The notes under the pieces were generated by a model. It saw only the letters and a list, made by a program, of their open reading frames with translations, had not been told where the DNA came from and made no database searches. A DNA stretch of 64,000 bases. It comes from Ilex aquifolium. Taxonomy: Eukaryota; Streptophyta; Magnoliopsida; Aquifoliales; Aquifoliaceae. Shown here piece by piece: positions 1-10,874 of the stretch; the first letter of the stretch is position 1, and each line of letters starts with the position of its first letter. The stretch is taken from assembly GCA_951799425.1 (NCBI GenBank), contig OX637393.1:31546244-31610243 (forward strand), given 5' to 3'. A program made the position numbers and the translations under genes.

Positions 1-788
1 AATGGTTGATTGTGATCATGATTCAGTGGACCAGATGATCCATCTGGTTTCGGGTTTGTTTGCAGTTGTTGATACTTGACTCTGCGAGCTACCATAGCAG
101 ATGGCTCTGAATGTTCAAGTTCGCCATTCAGTGCAGCTCGGCGAACAGAATCACGACAAACATATGCATAAGTTTCTTCAAGATCCAGTACAGGATCCCT
201 CCTAAGAATCTCACCTCGAATTTGTTCAAATTCTGCATCTAGTCCATTCCGAAAAATATGCACCCGCAGTCTTTCCACTGATTTTTTATAGGCAATAACA
301 TCATCGGGATCTTTCATGACAATTTTATCACGATGATCTAACTCTTGAAAAATTTCTATCAGATCACCATAATAGGTGGAAAGAGGACGACCAACCTGTT
401 TGGTAGAGAATGCTCGTTGATTCAGTGCAAAGAGTTGTGATTCATCTGCCCCATCAGAGAATGCTTTGGCAAGAGCAGTCCAGATTTCACGTGCAGTTGG
501 CAATCTAAGATAGCGTTTCATAATCTCCAGTGACATAGAGGTCAGTAACCATCCTTTGACCTTTTGATTCTCAGCATACCACTTCGCATATGAAGTATCA
601 GTAACCTTCGAAGATGTTTTACTCGTAAGATATTCAAGCTTCTCACGCCCTGCAATCTGCATTTCCATGATTTGAGACCAGACATCATAATTGGTTTCGG
701 TAAGGATGACATTAGTTGTGAAACTGGGGTTTTCTGATTGAACATGGATAACTGATATAGAGGATGATTCGGGTTTGTCATTAGTCAT
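1..788 (-). CDS. Copia element 1 gag, N-terminal part, open to left edge
   Basis: The minus-strand frame starting with ATG at 788 stays open for about 262 codons and runs off the left edge. It begins MTNDKPESSSIS and continues with a copia gag N-terminal pattern (TETNYDVWSQIMEMQI near residue 35, YAKWYAENQKVKGWL near 75). A UBN2-type segment follows (LPTAREIWTALAKAF near 110, YYGDLIEIFQELDHRD near 150). Family knowledge: this is the particle-forming gag that starts a Ty1/copia polyprotein. A primer-binding site lies about 60 bp upstream, which supports this start. No stop is seen, unlike in most neighbours. The zinc knuckle, protease and pol would lie left of the window. A 79-codon ORF at 542-781 in another frame is only a shadow of it. 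Confidence 0.82.
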   Translation of the reverse strand, partial: MTNDKPESSSISVIHVQSENPSFTTNVILTETNYDVWSQIMEMQIAGREKLEYLTSKTSSKVTDTSYAKWYAENQKVKGWLLTSMSLEIMKRYLRLPTAREIWTALAKAFSDGADESQLFALNQRAFSTKQVGRPLSTYYGDLIEIFQELDHRDKIVMKDPDDVIAYKKSVERLRVHIFRNGLDAEFEQIRGEILRRDPVLDLEETYAYVCRDSVRRAALNGELEHSEPSAMVARRVKYQQLQTNPKPDGSSGPLNHDHNQP

Positions 789-847
789 GGTGCGAGGGAT
801 ATATAAGAATTCAGGCTGTGATGATATAGAACAGATAATAAAACCTA

Positions 848-860
848 GCTCTTATACCAA
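848..860 (-). other. Degenerate primer-binding site of copia element 1
   Basis: On the minus strand the sequence is TTGGTATAAGAGC. It matches the usual copia initiator-methionine tRNA site TTGGTATCAGAGC except for one C-to-A change. It sits between the truncated LTR end (about 866-890) and the gag ATG at 788, as expected for priming of minus-strand DNA. Confidence 0.65.
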
Positions 861-890
861 GTCAAAAATAGAGAGTTTGTGAGGAGAATA

Positions 891-2102
891 CTAAAGCATC
901 GGGGATACCCTTTCAAATCCACACAATAATTATTAATGATCAAGTTTTCGAACTCAATTGAGAATCAACTGAGGAGCGATCCCAATCGGAATATTTAGCA
1001 GTGATAATATGAAAACATCAAAAGTTATAATTCATGAATTATCTAAATAAATATAAGAATTTACTTGTAGATCACAAGCATTCACTGTGCCCGGAGTCTA
1101 CGATAAATCAAACTTTCTAACAGGTAAATCTTATTTTATATCAAATAATAAATCAACTATATTATGAGAAATTCTTATTAATTAATTCAAGTATGGAATA
1201 ACTAGTTATTTGACTCGCAGGGAATCTCAAGCATTCGATGTACGCTGCACAACAAATCAAGAAATTATACAGAGCAAAAACTTTACTAAAAGATAAGAAT
1301 TAAATTAAAAGAATAAATCATGCATATAAAATAACATTGAATCAATAATAAATACCGTGCTTCATTGAAAGTATCTCCCCTAGCTTTAGTTGGGCTTTTA
1401 GCAAGCCATAGAACTTAGAACAAAAATTAGAAAAGAAAATATGAGAAAATAATAATAATAATAATAATCGTAATCCTAATTCTTAATTCTCTCTCTTAAT
1501 GGATGAGAGCTTTTATTTATACTAAAATAAATCCTAGGTACATGTATAAGATATAAGGTTGGTTTGGGAGAAATTCCTTTCCAAACAGAAGTCTTTTAAA
1601 GTTAAATTTCATGCATAAAATCTTGGGGCCCGCGGGTACACAATCTGTCCAGACTTCAATCTTGAATTTCGCATTTTTGGATGTTGAATCACGAAATTTT
1701 CATGAAATACACTTCTGTAGCCCTTGAAGTCTTATTTCCAACCCCACAAAAATCAGGTAAATCCGATATCAGAGTCAAAAGTTATGGCCAAAATACTAAA
1801 GACATGTCAAATCCTTACTCACTTGGACTCTTATAATGATTAAAATTGCTGATTTATTTTCAAGTCTTCCTATCTCAACCTTGACTCTTCAATCCTTATC
1901 AGTTATGATTCTTTCTTTAGTAATTGTTTCACTTGCATTATCCATTATTACTTTAAATCAACCAATTTACCTGCAAAATAAACCAAACAACTTGAAAAAT
2001 TATCAAACTAGAAAATCAAGGAATTTAACACATTTGATCACAAATAATATGCAATCAACCAATCATTAAATATAATAAAATAACACTTTTGATGGTTAAT
2101 CA
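891..2102 (-). mobile_element. Athila-like gypsy LTR, 3'-truncated copy, minus strand
   Basis: This is the reverse complement of 13922 to about 15177. In the first 60 bases (2102 downwards) I count about two differences. It starts TGATTAACC at 2102 and carries TATAAATA (minus strand) near 1514-1521. It stops at 891, about 200 bases short of the full LTR seen at 13922-15373, where element 1 LTR/PBS sequence begins. The 5 bases before its start, ACTAG on the minus strand (2103-2107), match the ACTTG after the other copy in 4 of 5 positions. It is probably the 5' LTR of the gypsy element whose 3' LTR is at 13922-15373. Confidence 0.85.
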
Positions 2103-2107
2103 CTAGT

Positions 2108-2429
2108 GACTTGGATAAGTCACCTCATATCAAATATGAGTAAACACAGTGTATGCTAGTCTATCCGGATTACATAGTGCCCACATAGTAATCCTATGAC
2201 TAAGAATATTTAAAAGTTAAGTACTAAGAAGTATAGGTCTATTCTTCTCAACTCCTTGAGAAACTATCTTCTTAACTTATACTCTATGGACTATATCATG
2301 TGTTTTAAAATGAAATAAAGTAAAAATATGATAAATAAACTTTTATTTTTATTTAATTAAGTAATGAATGTTGCTAGTACAACCCCAAAGTATCATCTAT
2401 ATGATTGGTCTTAGAGCATACTACTAACA
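2108..2429 (-). mobile_element. Copia LTR 'Y', 5' part
   Basis: Reading the minus strand from 2429 gives TGTTAGTAGTATGCTC, a typical copia LTR start, and the segment runs to ACTAG at 2103-2107 where the gypsy LTR begins. The five bases before its TG are CCAAC (GTTGG at 2430-2434 on the plus strand), a target duplication inside the RT of copia X. I infer that the rest of this LTR is at 15379-16696, now in the opposite orientation. Confidence 0.65.
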
Positions 2430-5347
2430 GTTGGTGCATATAGACTTCTTCCTGCAAGGTACCATGAAGAAAGGTATTTTTCACATCTAGTTGACGAATT
2501 TTCCAACCGCAGCCCATTGCAAGACAAAGAATACTACGGATAGTGACCGGCTTTACTACCGGACTAAAAGTCTCAGTGTAGTCAAACCCTTCTTGTTGGT
2601 GGAAACCTTTTGCAACAAGGCACACTTTGTAGCGCTCAATAGAGCCATCTGATCGATGTTTTATCCAAAAAATCCATTTGCACCCAACAATATTGGCGGA
2701 TGGAGGAGGTGAATGTAGTGTCCAAGTTCCATTTTGTATAAGGGTATGAAACCCCTCTACCATGGCTACCCGCAAAAGAGGACTCTTGTTGGCTGAAGTG
2801 AATGATGTGGGAAGAATATCAATGGAGGTAATGGCAGAAAAATAGTGAGGCAAAGGATATTTAGTGGACTAATTTAAGACCCTTGGCTTGCAAGTACAAT
2901 CCTGTGAACAAGTCACCATTGGATGCACATGGTGGACACAGAGATGATGGTCAATAGCTGAAAGAGAAGATGGAATATCATAAAGGGCAGTTGGTGAGAG
3001 AGGCACAACTGATGGGTTAGTGGAAGCTAATTGTTGAACTGGCAGTAGGGCTGGTGGTGGAAGAAGCACTGAAGATAAAGGAGAAACTGGATGTTACTAG
3101 GTAGTGAGGAGAGAATCTGGAAAAGGGAATGATTTTTCATCAAAAAAACACTGCGAGATATATATATTTGTTGAGACCAAGGATCAAAACACCAGTAACC
3201 ATGATGATTGAGACTGTAACCAAGAAATATGCACTGTGTTGAGTGAAATTCAAGCTTATGAGAGCGATACGGTCGAAGCCATGGATAGCATGCACATCCA
3301 AAAACTTTGAGAAAAACATAATTAGTTTTTCTAAAGGTGACAGATTTTGTAGCACTTTGGATGGCAATCTGTTGATTAAATAGGTTGCTGCTTCGAACGT
3401 ATAGTCCCAAAATTGAGAAGGAACAGAAACATGGGCTATAAGAGCAAGGCAGGTGTCAACTATATGATGATGTTTACGTTCAGCCGCTCCATTTTGTTGA
3501 TGCGTATGAGGGCAAGATAAGTGATGCCCAATACCACAAGAAGCAATGTAAGAGGAAACAGAGTGGTATTTACCACCCCAATCACTATGTAAGTGCTTAA
3601 TTTTCTTGGAAAAAATATTCTCCACCAACTCTTTGAAGCGGATAAAACAGCCCAATACATCGCTCTTCTTAGCAATTGGAAAAATCCAAATAAACTTGCT
3701 ATAAGCATCCATAAAGTGAACATATATATTATTTTCATTAAATGAAGAAATGGGAGAGACTCATACATCAAAATAAATTAAATCTAAAGGAGCTAAAACT
3801 GGTGTGGAAAAGGAAGGAAAGGGGAGAGCATGGCTCTTGCCCTTTTGACATGCATCACACACAAGCTGAATTTTATTCGTTGGAGCACCAAGTTTCTTCA
3901 ACACTTGATATACAGTTCGATAGGCGGGATGGCCAAGCCTTTCATGTCACTGAACTAAAGATTCATGAAGAAGTGCAACTTTATTGACTAAGTTGAGGCC
4001 TTTATTCATCCAAAGCTCATATAAACGATCAATACTTAGTCCTTGAAGTAGAAATTTTCCCGTGCACTGATCCTTGACACAAAAATAAGATGGATAAAAT
4101 TCGAACCAACATTTGTTATCAGCAACAAACTTGTGAAGTGAGAGGAGGTTTCGTTGCACCAAAGGAACATGCAAATTATCTTTTGAGGTAAAGTTAGATG
4201 AAGAGGTGCAAAGAGAAGAGGACCCAATGTGAGTTATAAGCAAACCTGAACCATTACCAATTTTCACTGTATCTGGGCCATGGTAATCTGAGGAAAAATT
4301 TAGATTGGCAAGATCAGAGGTGATATGATGTGTTGCCCCTGAATTTGGATAACAATTGGAACCAGAAGATGAATCTACTATTATTTTATAGGCATGCATA
4401 GGAGATGGTGATGCCATGTGATATGCTTCGTTAAAGCGATTGTAGCATTGGAGAGCTACGTGACCAGAGTTGTTGCAAATTTGGCAAACAAGACTAGCAA
4501 CATAGGGAGTACGAGAAGTATTCGAAGTGGAAAAATCATGCCCACAGCCACGGCCACCGCGAGAACAGTGTTGTTGGGAATGTCCACAGCTTCCAGTAGA
4601 GGACTGGTTATGAATGTTGTTGTGAGCAATATTTGTAGCAGGGGCAAGATCGGTGGAACTAATTCATAAGCTATGTGAAATTCTTCGATAAGTGAATAAC
4701 CGAGTAGATCGGCGAGAGAGACAAATTCAACTTGAGTTGAGATAGAAGTCCTTAATGGGCCATATTCAGCAGGTAGGCCACCAAGAATGTAGAGCATAAT
4801 ATTTTCATCAAAAACAGGTCGTGCAGCTGTTGCAAGCTGGTGAGCGAGCGTCTTAGCATGCTGAAAATATTTTTGCACTGATTCGGTGCCCTTCTTCTTG
4901 AGAGCTTGAACCTCCATATGAAGTTGAAGGATACGCGCTCGATAATGCGGGACAAAGGATGCTGCAAGAGCAGTCCAAACTTCATGAGAGGTGGTGAGTC
5001 CAACCACCTGAGCATGCACTTCCTTGATCAGGGAAGCGATTAGCCATCCTAAAAGAAGCTGGTCTTGATGATGCCAATCAACATATTCGGGGTTCAATGT
5101 TGAAGAAAAACCTGATGAAGAAGGAATGAATTGTGGTTGACGAGGGATTGATCCATCAACATATCCAAGAGCACCATGACCACGTAGTTGTGGAACAATT
5201 TAGGAATACCAGAGGTGATAATTATCTGTACTAAGTTTTGTTGTGAGGATATGTGTGTGTGAGGGTTTGTGTGTGCGCAGATGAAGAGGGAAAGAAAGTT
5301 CTAGGTGGCGACGAAATTTGGTCTGAAGTTGCTAAAGACGTACTCAT
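2430..5347 (-). pseudogene. Copia X polyprotein, gag to RT N-terminal half
   Basis: This is a broken Ty1/copia polyprotein, read right to left. The likely start is ATG at 5345-5347, 20 bases past the PBS. Gag follows: TDNYHLW, an in-frame stop, then VPQLRGHGALGYVDGS, and UBN2 gag at about 5097-4670 (DQLLLGWLIASL, HEVWTALAASF). A zinc knuckle (CQICNNSGHVALQC) lies near 4460-4500. The protease motif at about 4340 reads CYPNSGATHHIT, with Asn where the catalytic Asp is expected. GAG-pre-integrase and integrase (DAYSKFIWIFP, SDWGGKYHS, QQNGAAERK) lie at 4250-3420. The RT N-terminus is at about 2770-2430 ([31 protein letters not shown]). Several frameshifts and stops separate the parts. RT breaks off after EEVYMHQ at the CCAAC site, where LTR Y starts. 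The matching C-terminal half is at 16697 onward. Confidence 0.88.
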
Positions 5348-5367
5348 TTTTCAAATTCTGATCTTTT

Positions 5368-5379
5368 GCTCTGATACCA
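5368..5379 (-). other. Primer-binding site of copia X
   Basis: On the minus strand this is TGGTATCAGAGC, a perfect match to the usual copia initiator-Met tRNA site. It lies between the LTR remnant (5381-5434) and the gag start. Confidence 0.85.
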
Positions 5380-5380
5380 T

Positions 5381-5434
5381 ATAGAAGTAGAGGATTTGCT
5401 GTGAAATTCTTCGTTCCGTATTGCTATGTAGAGT
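5381..5434 (-). repeat. Copia X 5' LTR, terminal remnant
   Basis: The minus strand contains GAATTTCACAGCAAATCCTC, also found at the end of the X 3' LTR (about 17999-18018). The 55-base alignment has about eight mismatches. The remnant stops where copia element 3 begins (TG at 5435), so element 3 inserted into this LTR. Confidence 0.75.
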
Positions 5435-5685
5435 TGTTAAGAATTAAACTTTATTCTAGAGTATTCTAGATTCATGTAGAGTATTCTAGGTTCATGTATT
5501 GGTAATATTCATGTATTGGTAGTATGCATGTATTGGTGATATGCATGTATCCTAGAATCCTATAAATACCTATGTAAGCATTTGATTTTGGCAAGAGTGA
5601 GATGAGCCAAAGTGAATAGAGAAATATAATACAAGGCTCTTCATATTTTTTTTTTCTATAAGATTTCTCTCCATATTCTACAACA
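5435..5685 (+). repeat. 5' LTR of copia element 3
   Basis: It starts TGTTAAGAATTAAAC, ends ATTCTACAACA, and is followed after three bases by a PBS. It holds a TATA box (TATAAATA, 5561-5568) and short imperfect direct repeats built on ATTCATGTATTGGTA at about 5465-5550. About 250 bp is normal for a copia LTR. The five bases before it, AGAGT, should be its target site, but its 3' end is not in the window. Confidence 0.75.
5561..5568 (+). promoter_or_regulatory. TATA box of copia 3 LTR
   Basis: TATAAATA lies about 120 bases before the LTR end, the usual place for the U3 promoter. This is a motif reading only. Confidence 0.5.
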
Positions 5686-5688
5686 AAG

Positions 5689-5700
5689 TGGTATCAGAAC
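5689..5700 (+). other. Primer-binding site of copia element 3
   Basis: TGGTATCAGAAC differs from the initiator-Met tRNA complement by one base. It is placed just after the LTR and 21 bases before the gag ATG. Confidence 0.75.
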
Positions 5701-5709
5701 TCTTGTTTA

Positions 5710-6700
5710 GTGATCCTGGAGATGGCCAATTCTAGTTTTCCATTTCAATTCCCTCGTCTTACAAAAGAAAATTATGAGAATTGGTGCATTCGTATGAAGA
5801 CTTTGCTTGGTTCCCAAGATGTGTGGCAGATTGTGGATAAAGGCTATGACGAGCCTAGTGAGGAAGCTACGTTGACTCTCGTTCAAAAGGATGCTCTGCA
5901 AAAGATGCGGAAAAGGGATCAACAAGCTCTTACTCTCATCCATCAATATTTGGATGAAGTCATGTTCGAAAAAGTTGCTAATGCAACCACTGCCAAGCAA
6001 GCATGGGAGATCTTACAAAACTCCAACCAAGGGGTTGATAAAGTTAAGAAAGTGCGCCTTCAATTGTTACGAGGAGAATTTGAAGGTTTACGAATGCAAG
6101 AATCTGAGTCTATTGCAGATTTCTTTTCTAGGGTTTTGGCCATAATTAATCAAATGAAGCGATATGGATAAAAATTGGAGGAAGTCAGGGTCATTAAGAT
6201 TCTTCGCTCGTTGCATCCAAAGTTCGATTATGTCGTTGTAGCCATTGAGGAGTCCAAAGATTTGGAGACTATTACGGTTGATCAACTCATGGGGTTCTCT
6301 ACAAGCCCATGAAGAAAGAATTAACAAGAAGAAGGATGAGCCGATCGAGCAAGTTCTAGCCACCAAGCTCTCGGTGAAAGAGAATGATTATGATCGTGAG
6401 AAAAGTCAACGAGGAAGAGGAAACGGACGTGGACGTGGACAAGTCCGAGGAAGAGGAAGAAGCCGACAAGGCAACCAAAACTCCAACAATTAAGAAAGAA
6501 GTCAATTCTCAAGGGGACGTGGAAGAGGAAACTATTCAAGGCAAGATAAATCCAAAGTTCGGTGTTACAAATGCCAAGAGCATGGGCACTATGCTCGAGA
6601 ATGTTGGAATGCGCCTAGTAATATTGAAGAGAAGGTGAACTATGCTGAGAACAAGGAAGAGGAGGTCACTTTGTTGCTAGCTTAAAAAGGAGAAATAAAA
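5710..6700 (+). pseudogene. Copia element 3 gag
   Basis: The first ATG opens a 153-codon ORF at 5710-6171; a second ATG at 5722 begins the usual [13 protein letters not shown] of a DUF4219 domain. UBN2-type gag follows ([27 protein letters not shown]). A TAA at 6169-6171 stops the frame after MKRYG, but the same frame continues with gag-like sequence ([16 protein letters not shown]). A further stop lies near 6310. An Arg/Gly-rich stretch ([15 protein letters not shown]) and a CCHC knuckle (CYKCQEHGHYAREC-like, partly frameshifted) follow to about 6620. Gag would form the particle and bind RNA. It is broken by at least two stops and a frameshift. Confidence 0.82.
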
Positions 6701-7620
6701 AGCAAAAATGATGGATGGTATCTTGACAATGGAGCAAGCAATCATATGTGTGGAGATAAGTGCAAGTTTGTGAATCTTGACGAATCGGTGACTGGGTTTG
6801 TCACTTTGGAGACAACTCTAAAGTTCCAATGAGAGGAAAATGTACGATTTTAATTCGTATGAAGAATGGTGGTCATCAACTTATAAGTAATGTCTATTAT
6901 GTACCAAGTATGAAGAGTAATATTTTGAGTTTGGGACAACTTTTGGAGAAGAACTACGAGGTTCATACGAAGAATCGTAGTCTCTTACTTCAAGATGACC
7001 AGAAAAATGTGATTGCTAAGGTGCCTATGACAAAGAATAGAATGTTTTTGCTTGATATCCAAAGTGATGTTGCTAAATGTCTCAAGGCTTGTGTGAAAGA
7101 TACTTCGTGGCTTTGGCATTTAAGGTTTGGGCATGTGAACTTTGGAGGCTTGAAGTTATTGGCTCAAAAAAGGATGTTGAAGGGATTGCCGTTCATTGAC
7201 CAACCAGATCAACTTTGTGAATGGTGTCTTATTGGTAAGCAATTCCGAAAGAGTTTTCCAAGAGAAACTACTTCAAGAGCAATTGAGTCACTTCAACTTG
7301 TTCATGCCGATGTTTGTGGACCAATCAAGCCATCTTCGTTCGATAAAAATCGGTATTTTCTACTCTTCATTGATGATTTTAATAGAAAAACTTGGGTTTA
7401 TTTTTTGAAAGAAAAATCTGAAGTGTTTGGCATGTTCAAGAAATTCAAAGTTCTTGTGGAAAAACAAAGTGGTTATTGTATTAAATCCTTGAGAACCGAT
7501 AGAGGTGGTGAGTTTACGTCTACCGAGTTCAATAAGTTTTGTGAAGAAAATGGCATCAAACGGTTCTTAACAATTCCTAGATCTCCTCAACAAAAATGGT
7601 GTGGTGGAAAGAAAGAATAG
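6700..7620 (+). pseudogene. Copia element 3 protease and integrase N-terminal part
   Basis: The protease active-site region reads WYLDNGASNHMCG at about 6717-6755, with catalytic Asp present (LDNGAS in place of the more usual LDSGAS). The open frame 6829-7620 continues with the rest of protease, GAG-pre-integrase ([29 protein letters not shown]) and integrase core ([34 protein letters not shown]). It ends at TAG 7618-7620. Near 7593 an A-run has one base too many, so the frame leaves the expected [11 protein letters not shown] motif. That motif continues in the next ORF, which starts at 7601. Confidence 0.85.
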
Positions 7621-9535
7621 GAGCATTCTCAATATGGCTCGAAGTATGTTAATGACAAAGAAGATGCCAAAAGAATTTTGGGCAGAAGCGGTTGATTGTG
7701 CGGTGTATTTATCCAACCGGTGTCCAACAAGAAGCTTATTGGATAAAACTCCTCAAGAAGCATGGAGTGGAAGAAAGCCAAGTGCATCCCATTTGAGAGT
7801 GTTTGGGAGCATTGGTTATGTGCATGTACCCGATCAAGAGAGGTCGAAACTTGAAGACAAAAGTAAGAAGCACATCTTTATTGGGTATGATCAACGTTCC
7901 AAAGGCTATAAACTCTCCAATCCAAGTAGTGGCAAGATAGTTATTAGTAGAGATGTGGAATTTGATGAAAAAGATGCATGGGATTGGAGTATTGAAGACA
8001 AAGAAAAGTATGATTTCTTTCCATTTCTTGATGAGGAAGAGCAAAGAGAAGAAGTTCAAGAGCTCACAACACCTCCTCAATCACCTACAAATCCAAGAAC
8101 ACCTTCTACATCTTCTTCAAGTGCAAGTGAAAGCTCAAGTGAAAGGCAACCACGAATGAGAAGTCTCCAAGAACTTTATGAAGAAACGAAAAATTTAAGC
8201 AATAATCTAACTCTTTATTGCCACCTTGTAAATTGTGAACCTATAGTGTTTGAAGAAGCGGTGAAGGATGAGAAGTGGAGAATTGCCATGGATGAAGAGA
8301 TTAATTCGATTGAGAAGAATGACACTTGGGAGTTGGCAACTATACCGAAAGGTAAAAAGCCCATTGGTGTGAAGTGGATTTTCAAGGAGAAAAAGAATGC
8401 TTTAAGAGAAGTGGAGAAATACAAGGCAAGGTTGGTAGCAAAAGGCTATAGCCAACATCCCGAAATCAACTATGGTGAAGTATTTGCACCCGTTGCTCAG
8501 TTAGAGACCATTCGAATGATCATTTCACTTGCTGCTCAAAAAAGGTGGAAGATTTATCAAATGGATGTTAAGTCGGCTTTCTTGAATGACATTCTTGAAG
8601 AAGAGGTTTATATTGAACAACCTCTAGGATATGTGATCAAAGGCCATGAAGACAAAGTGTTAAAGTTGAAGAAAGCCTTATATGGCTTGAAGCAAGCACC
8701 ACAAGCATGGAATATCCGGATTGACAAATATTTCCAAGAGAATGGATTTATCAAGTGCCCACATGAGTATGCTCTCTATGTCAAGGTGTGTGAAAATGGA
8801 GATATTTTACTTGTTTGTTTATATGTTGATGATTTAATTTTCACGGGCAATAATTCTAGTATGTTTGAAGAGTTCAAGCAAGCAATGGCAAAGGAGGTTG
8901 AAATGACCGACCTTGGTCTAATGTCTTATTATCTTGGCATTGAGATCAAACAAACGGATGATGGGATTTTTATTTCCCAAGAAAGATTTGCTAAGGAGAT
9001 TCTAAAGAAGTTCAAAATGGAGAATTGTCAATCCGTGAGCACTCCGGTTGAAGGTGGACTTAAATTGTCCAAAAATGAAGAAGGTGAGCGAGCAGACTCC
9101 ACAACTTTCAAAAGTTTAGTTGGAAGTTTGAGATACTTGACTTGCACACGACCGAATATACTTTTTAGAGTTGGGCTTGTTAGTCGGTTTATGGAGATGC
9201 CGACCACGACACATTTCAAAGCGGCAAAACGGATTCTTCGGTACATCAAAGGCACAATTAATTATGGTTTGTTTTATTCATTTTCTAATGAATTCAAGCT
9301 TGTGGGGTATAGTGATAGTGATTGGGCCGGAGATATAGATGACCGAAAGAGCACTACTGGTTTTGTTTTCTACATGGGGAATACAGCAGTCACTTGGAGT
9401 TCGGAAAAACAACCAATTGTGACACTCTCTACATATGAAGCAGAGTATGTTGCTGCTACATCTTGTGTTTGTCATGCAATTTGGTTGAGAAGATTATTGA
9501 GAGAATTGCAAATACCACAAAAGGAGGCTACATAA
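7601..9535 (+). CDS. Copia element 3 integrase C-terminus, RT and RNase H, 644 codons open
   Basis: This is the largest ORF in the window. It starts inside integrase ([15 protein letters not shown] at residue 2), so its ATG is not a natural start. Domains: integrase C-terminus and linker to about residue 200 ([23 protein letters not shown]); reverse transcriptase about 215-455 ([39 protein letters not shown], catalytic YVDD at 408-411); RNase H from about 565 (YSDSDWAGD at 570-578, [10 protein letters not shown] near 610). All catalytic landmarks I can check are present. It ends TAA at 9533-9535 in RNase H, and RNase H resumes at 9542. One stop separates it from its tail and one extra base from its integrase start, so it decayed recently relative to its neighbours. 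Confidence 0.88.
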   Translation: MVERKNRSILNMARSMLMTKKMPKEFWAEAVDCAVYLSNRCPTRSLLDKTPQEAWSGRKPSASHLRVFGSIGYVHVPDQERSKLEDKSKKHIFIGYDQRSKGYKLSNPSSGKIVISRDVEFDEKDAWDWSIEDKEKYDFFPFLDEEEQREEVQELTTPPQSPTNPRTPSTSSSSASESSSERQPRMRSLQELYEETKNLSNNLTLYCHLVNCEPIVFEEAVKDEKWRIAMDEEINSIEKNDTWELATIPKGKKPIGVKWIFKEKKNALREVEKYKARLVAKGYSQHPEINYGEVFAPVAQLETIRMIISLAAQKRWKIYQMDVKSAFLNDILEEEVYIEQPLGYVIKGHEDKVLKLKKALYGLKQAPQAWNIRIDKYFQENGFIKCPHEYALYVKVCENGDILLVCLYVDDLIFTGNNSSMFEEFKQAMAKEVEMTDLGLMSYYLGIEIKQTDDGIFISQERFAKEILKKFKMENCQSVSTPVEGGLKLSKNEEGERADSTTFKSLVGSLRYLTCTRPNILFRVGLVSRFMEMPTTTHFKAAKRILRYIKGTINYGLFYSFSNEFKLVGYSDSDWAGDIDDRKSTTGFVFYMGNTAVTWSSEKQPIVTLSTYEAEYVAATSCVCHAIWLRRLLRELQIPQKEAT

Positions 9536-9541
9536 ATTTTT

Positions 9542-9689
9542 GTGGATAATAAGTCTGCCATTACTTTGGCGAAAAACCCGGTGTTCCATGATAGAAGAAA
9601 GCACATTAATACAAGGTATCATTTTCTTCATGATTGTGTTGCAAAGAATGAGGTGGAGGTAAAGTATGTGAAGACCCATGATCAAGTCT
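9542..9689 (+). pseudogene. Copia element 3 RNase H tail, truncated
   Basis: Residues DNKSAITLAKNPVFHDRRKH and the following HINTRYHFLHD stretch are the end of copia RNase H. The usual ending is KTHDQVADIFTKPL. Here it stops after KTHDQV at about 9687 and turns in frame into gypsy gag (FPFSLKEKTKTWL). The element's last residues, PPT and 3' LTR are absent to the right. Confidence 0.85.
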
Positions 9690-10743
9690 TCCCTTTTTCA
9701 CTAAAGGAAAAAACTAAGACTTGGTTGCATTCACTCAGATCTAGGTCCATAGGCACATGGCCAGAGATGCAAAAAAAATTTCTGAAAAAGTTTTTTCCCA
9801 CACATCGCACAAACTCTTTAAAAAGGCAAATAATGAATTTTTTTCAAAAAGAGTCTGAAAATTTTTATCAAATTTGGGATAGATTTAAAGACCTTCTTGC
9901 ATCTTGTCCACATCACGGTTATGAGAGTTGGCGTGTGATAAGTTTCTTTTATGAGAGTTTGAGCCCACAAATGCGTCAGTTTGTAGAAATAATGTATAAT
10001 GGTGACTTTATGAATAAGAAACCAGACGAGGCCTTTGACTATTTAGATCAATTAGCAAAGAATGCACAATCTTGGATACTTCTTCTCAAGACCCTCCTAG
10101 AAATAAGACCACACAATCGTCATCAAGTGGGGGTAAGTACCAGTTGAGGGAAGAAGATAACCTAGAGGCTAGAATTGCCACCTTAGCTAGAAGGGTTGAG
10201 GCCATGGAATTCAAAAGGGTTAATGAAATTGACACAGTACCTGTTGAGGACGTTTGTAGTCTTTGTGAGATCCCTGGACACCCCATGAAGGAGTGTCCAA
10301 CACTGCCTGTTCTAAAAGAAGTCTTGCATGATCAAGCAAATGCTGCAAATACTTTTTCAAAACCTTACAATAACCCTTATTCGAATACATACAATCCGGG
10401 GTGGAAAAATCATCTAAATTTTAGTTGGAGGAATGAGAATCATGCATCACAAGTCAACAAAATTCCTCTAATTTCACACCCTATGTTCCACCCCCAAAGA
10501 GGGATATTGAGGAAGTTTTGTCACAATTCATGCAAAGTCAGACAAACTTTAACAATCAGCAGGAAAATTACAACAGACAAACTTCACAGGCTATTGATGA
10601 TATTAGAAATGCAATCACTAAATTGGCCACTGCCCCATGCCATCAGGAAAAAGGTAAGTTCCCAGCCCAACCTTAACCAAATCCTCATGGTCAATTTAAT
10701 GTCAATGAAACAGGCACTTCAGATACTATTCATGAGCAGGTAA
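9690..10743 (+). pseudogene. Athila-like gypsy gag, N-terminally truncated
   Basis: The Retrotrans_gag core reads FPFSLKEKTKTWLHSL, then TWPEMQKKFLKKFFP, then SCPHHGYESWRVISFFYE, ending near 10070. After a frameshift the frame at 10072-10743 gives DNLEARIATLARRVEAM and a zinc knuckle CSLCEIPGHPMKEC (Cx2Cx4Hx4C, about 10255-10296). A second frame change follows near 10500, with low-complexity gag tail to about 10870. The gag N-terminus, 5' UTR and PBS are missing because the copia 3 RNase H joins at about 9690. The first half is read as one 201-codon ORF (9542-10147) fused to copia RNase H. Confidence 0.85.
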
Positions 10744-10874
10744 AGTCTATCACCATACTCCGTAGTGGGAAAGAAATTGATAAAACTATTCCTACTAAAA
10801 TTCAAGAATCTGAGAAAATTTCAAAACCTACGGAGAGTGGTGATAAACTTGATCAATCTGAAATCAATAAGTCT

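Noticed and set aside
542-781. 79-codon minus-strand ORF as a gene
   Set aside because: It is a shadow: the frame starting at 788 carries the gag motifs and is open over the whole region.
2108-2429. Treating this LTR as the 5' LTR of copia element 1 (gag at 1-788)
   Set aside because: The gypsy LTR between them is truncated on the element 1 side, with no target duplication there. The continuation at 15379-16696 with matching flanks fits better. Not fully excluded.
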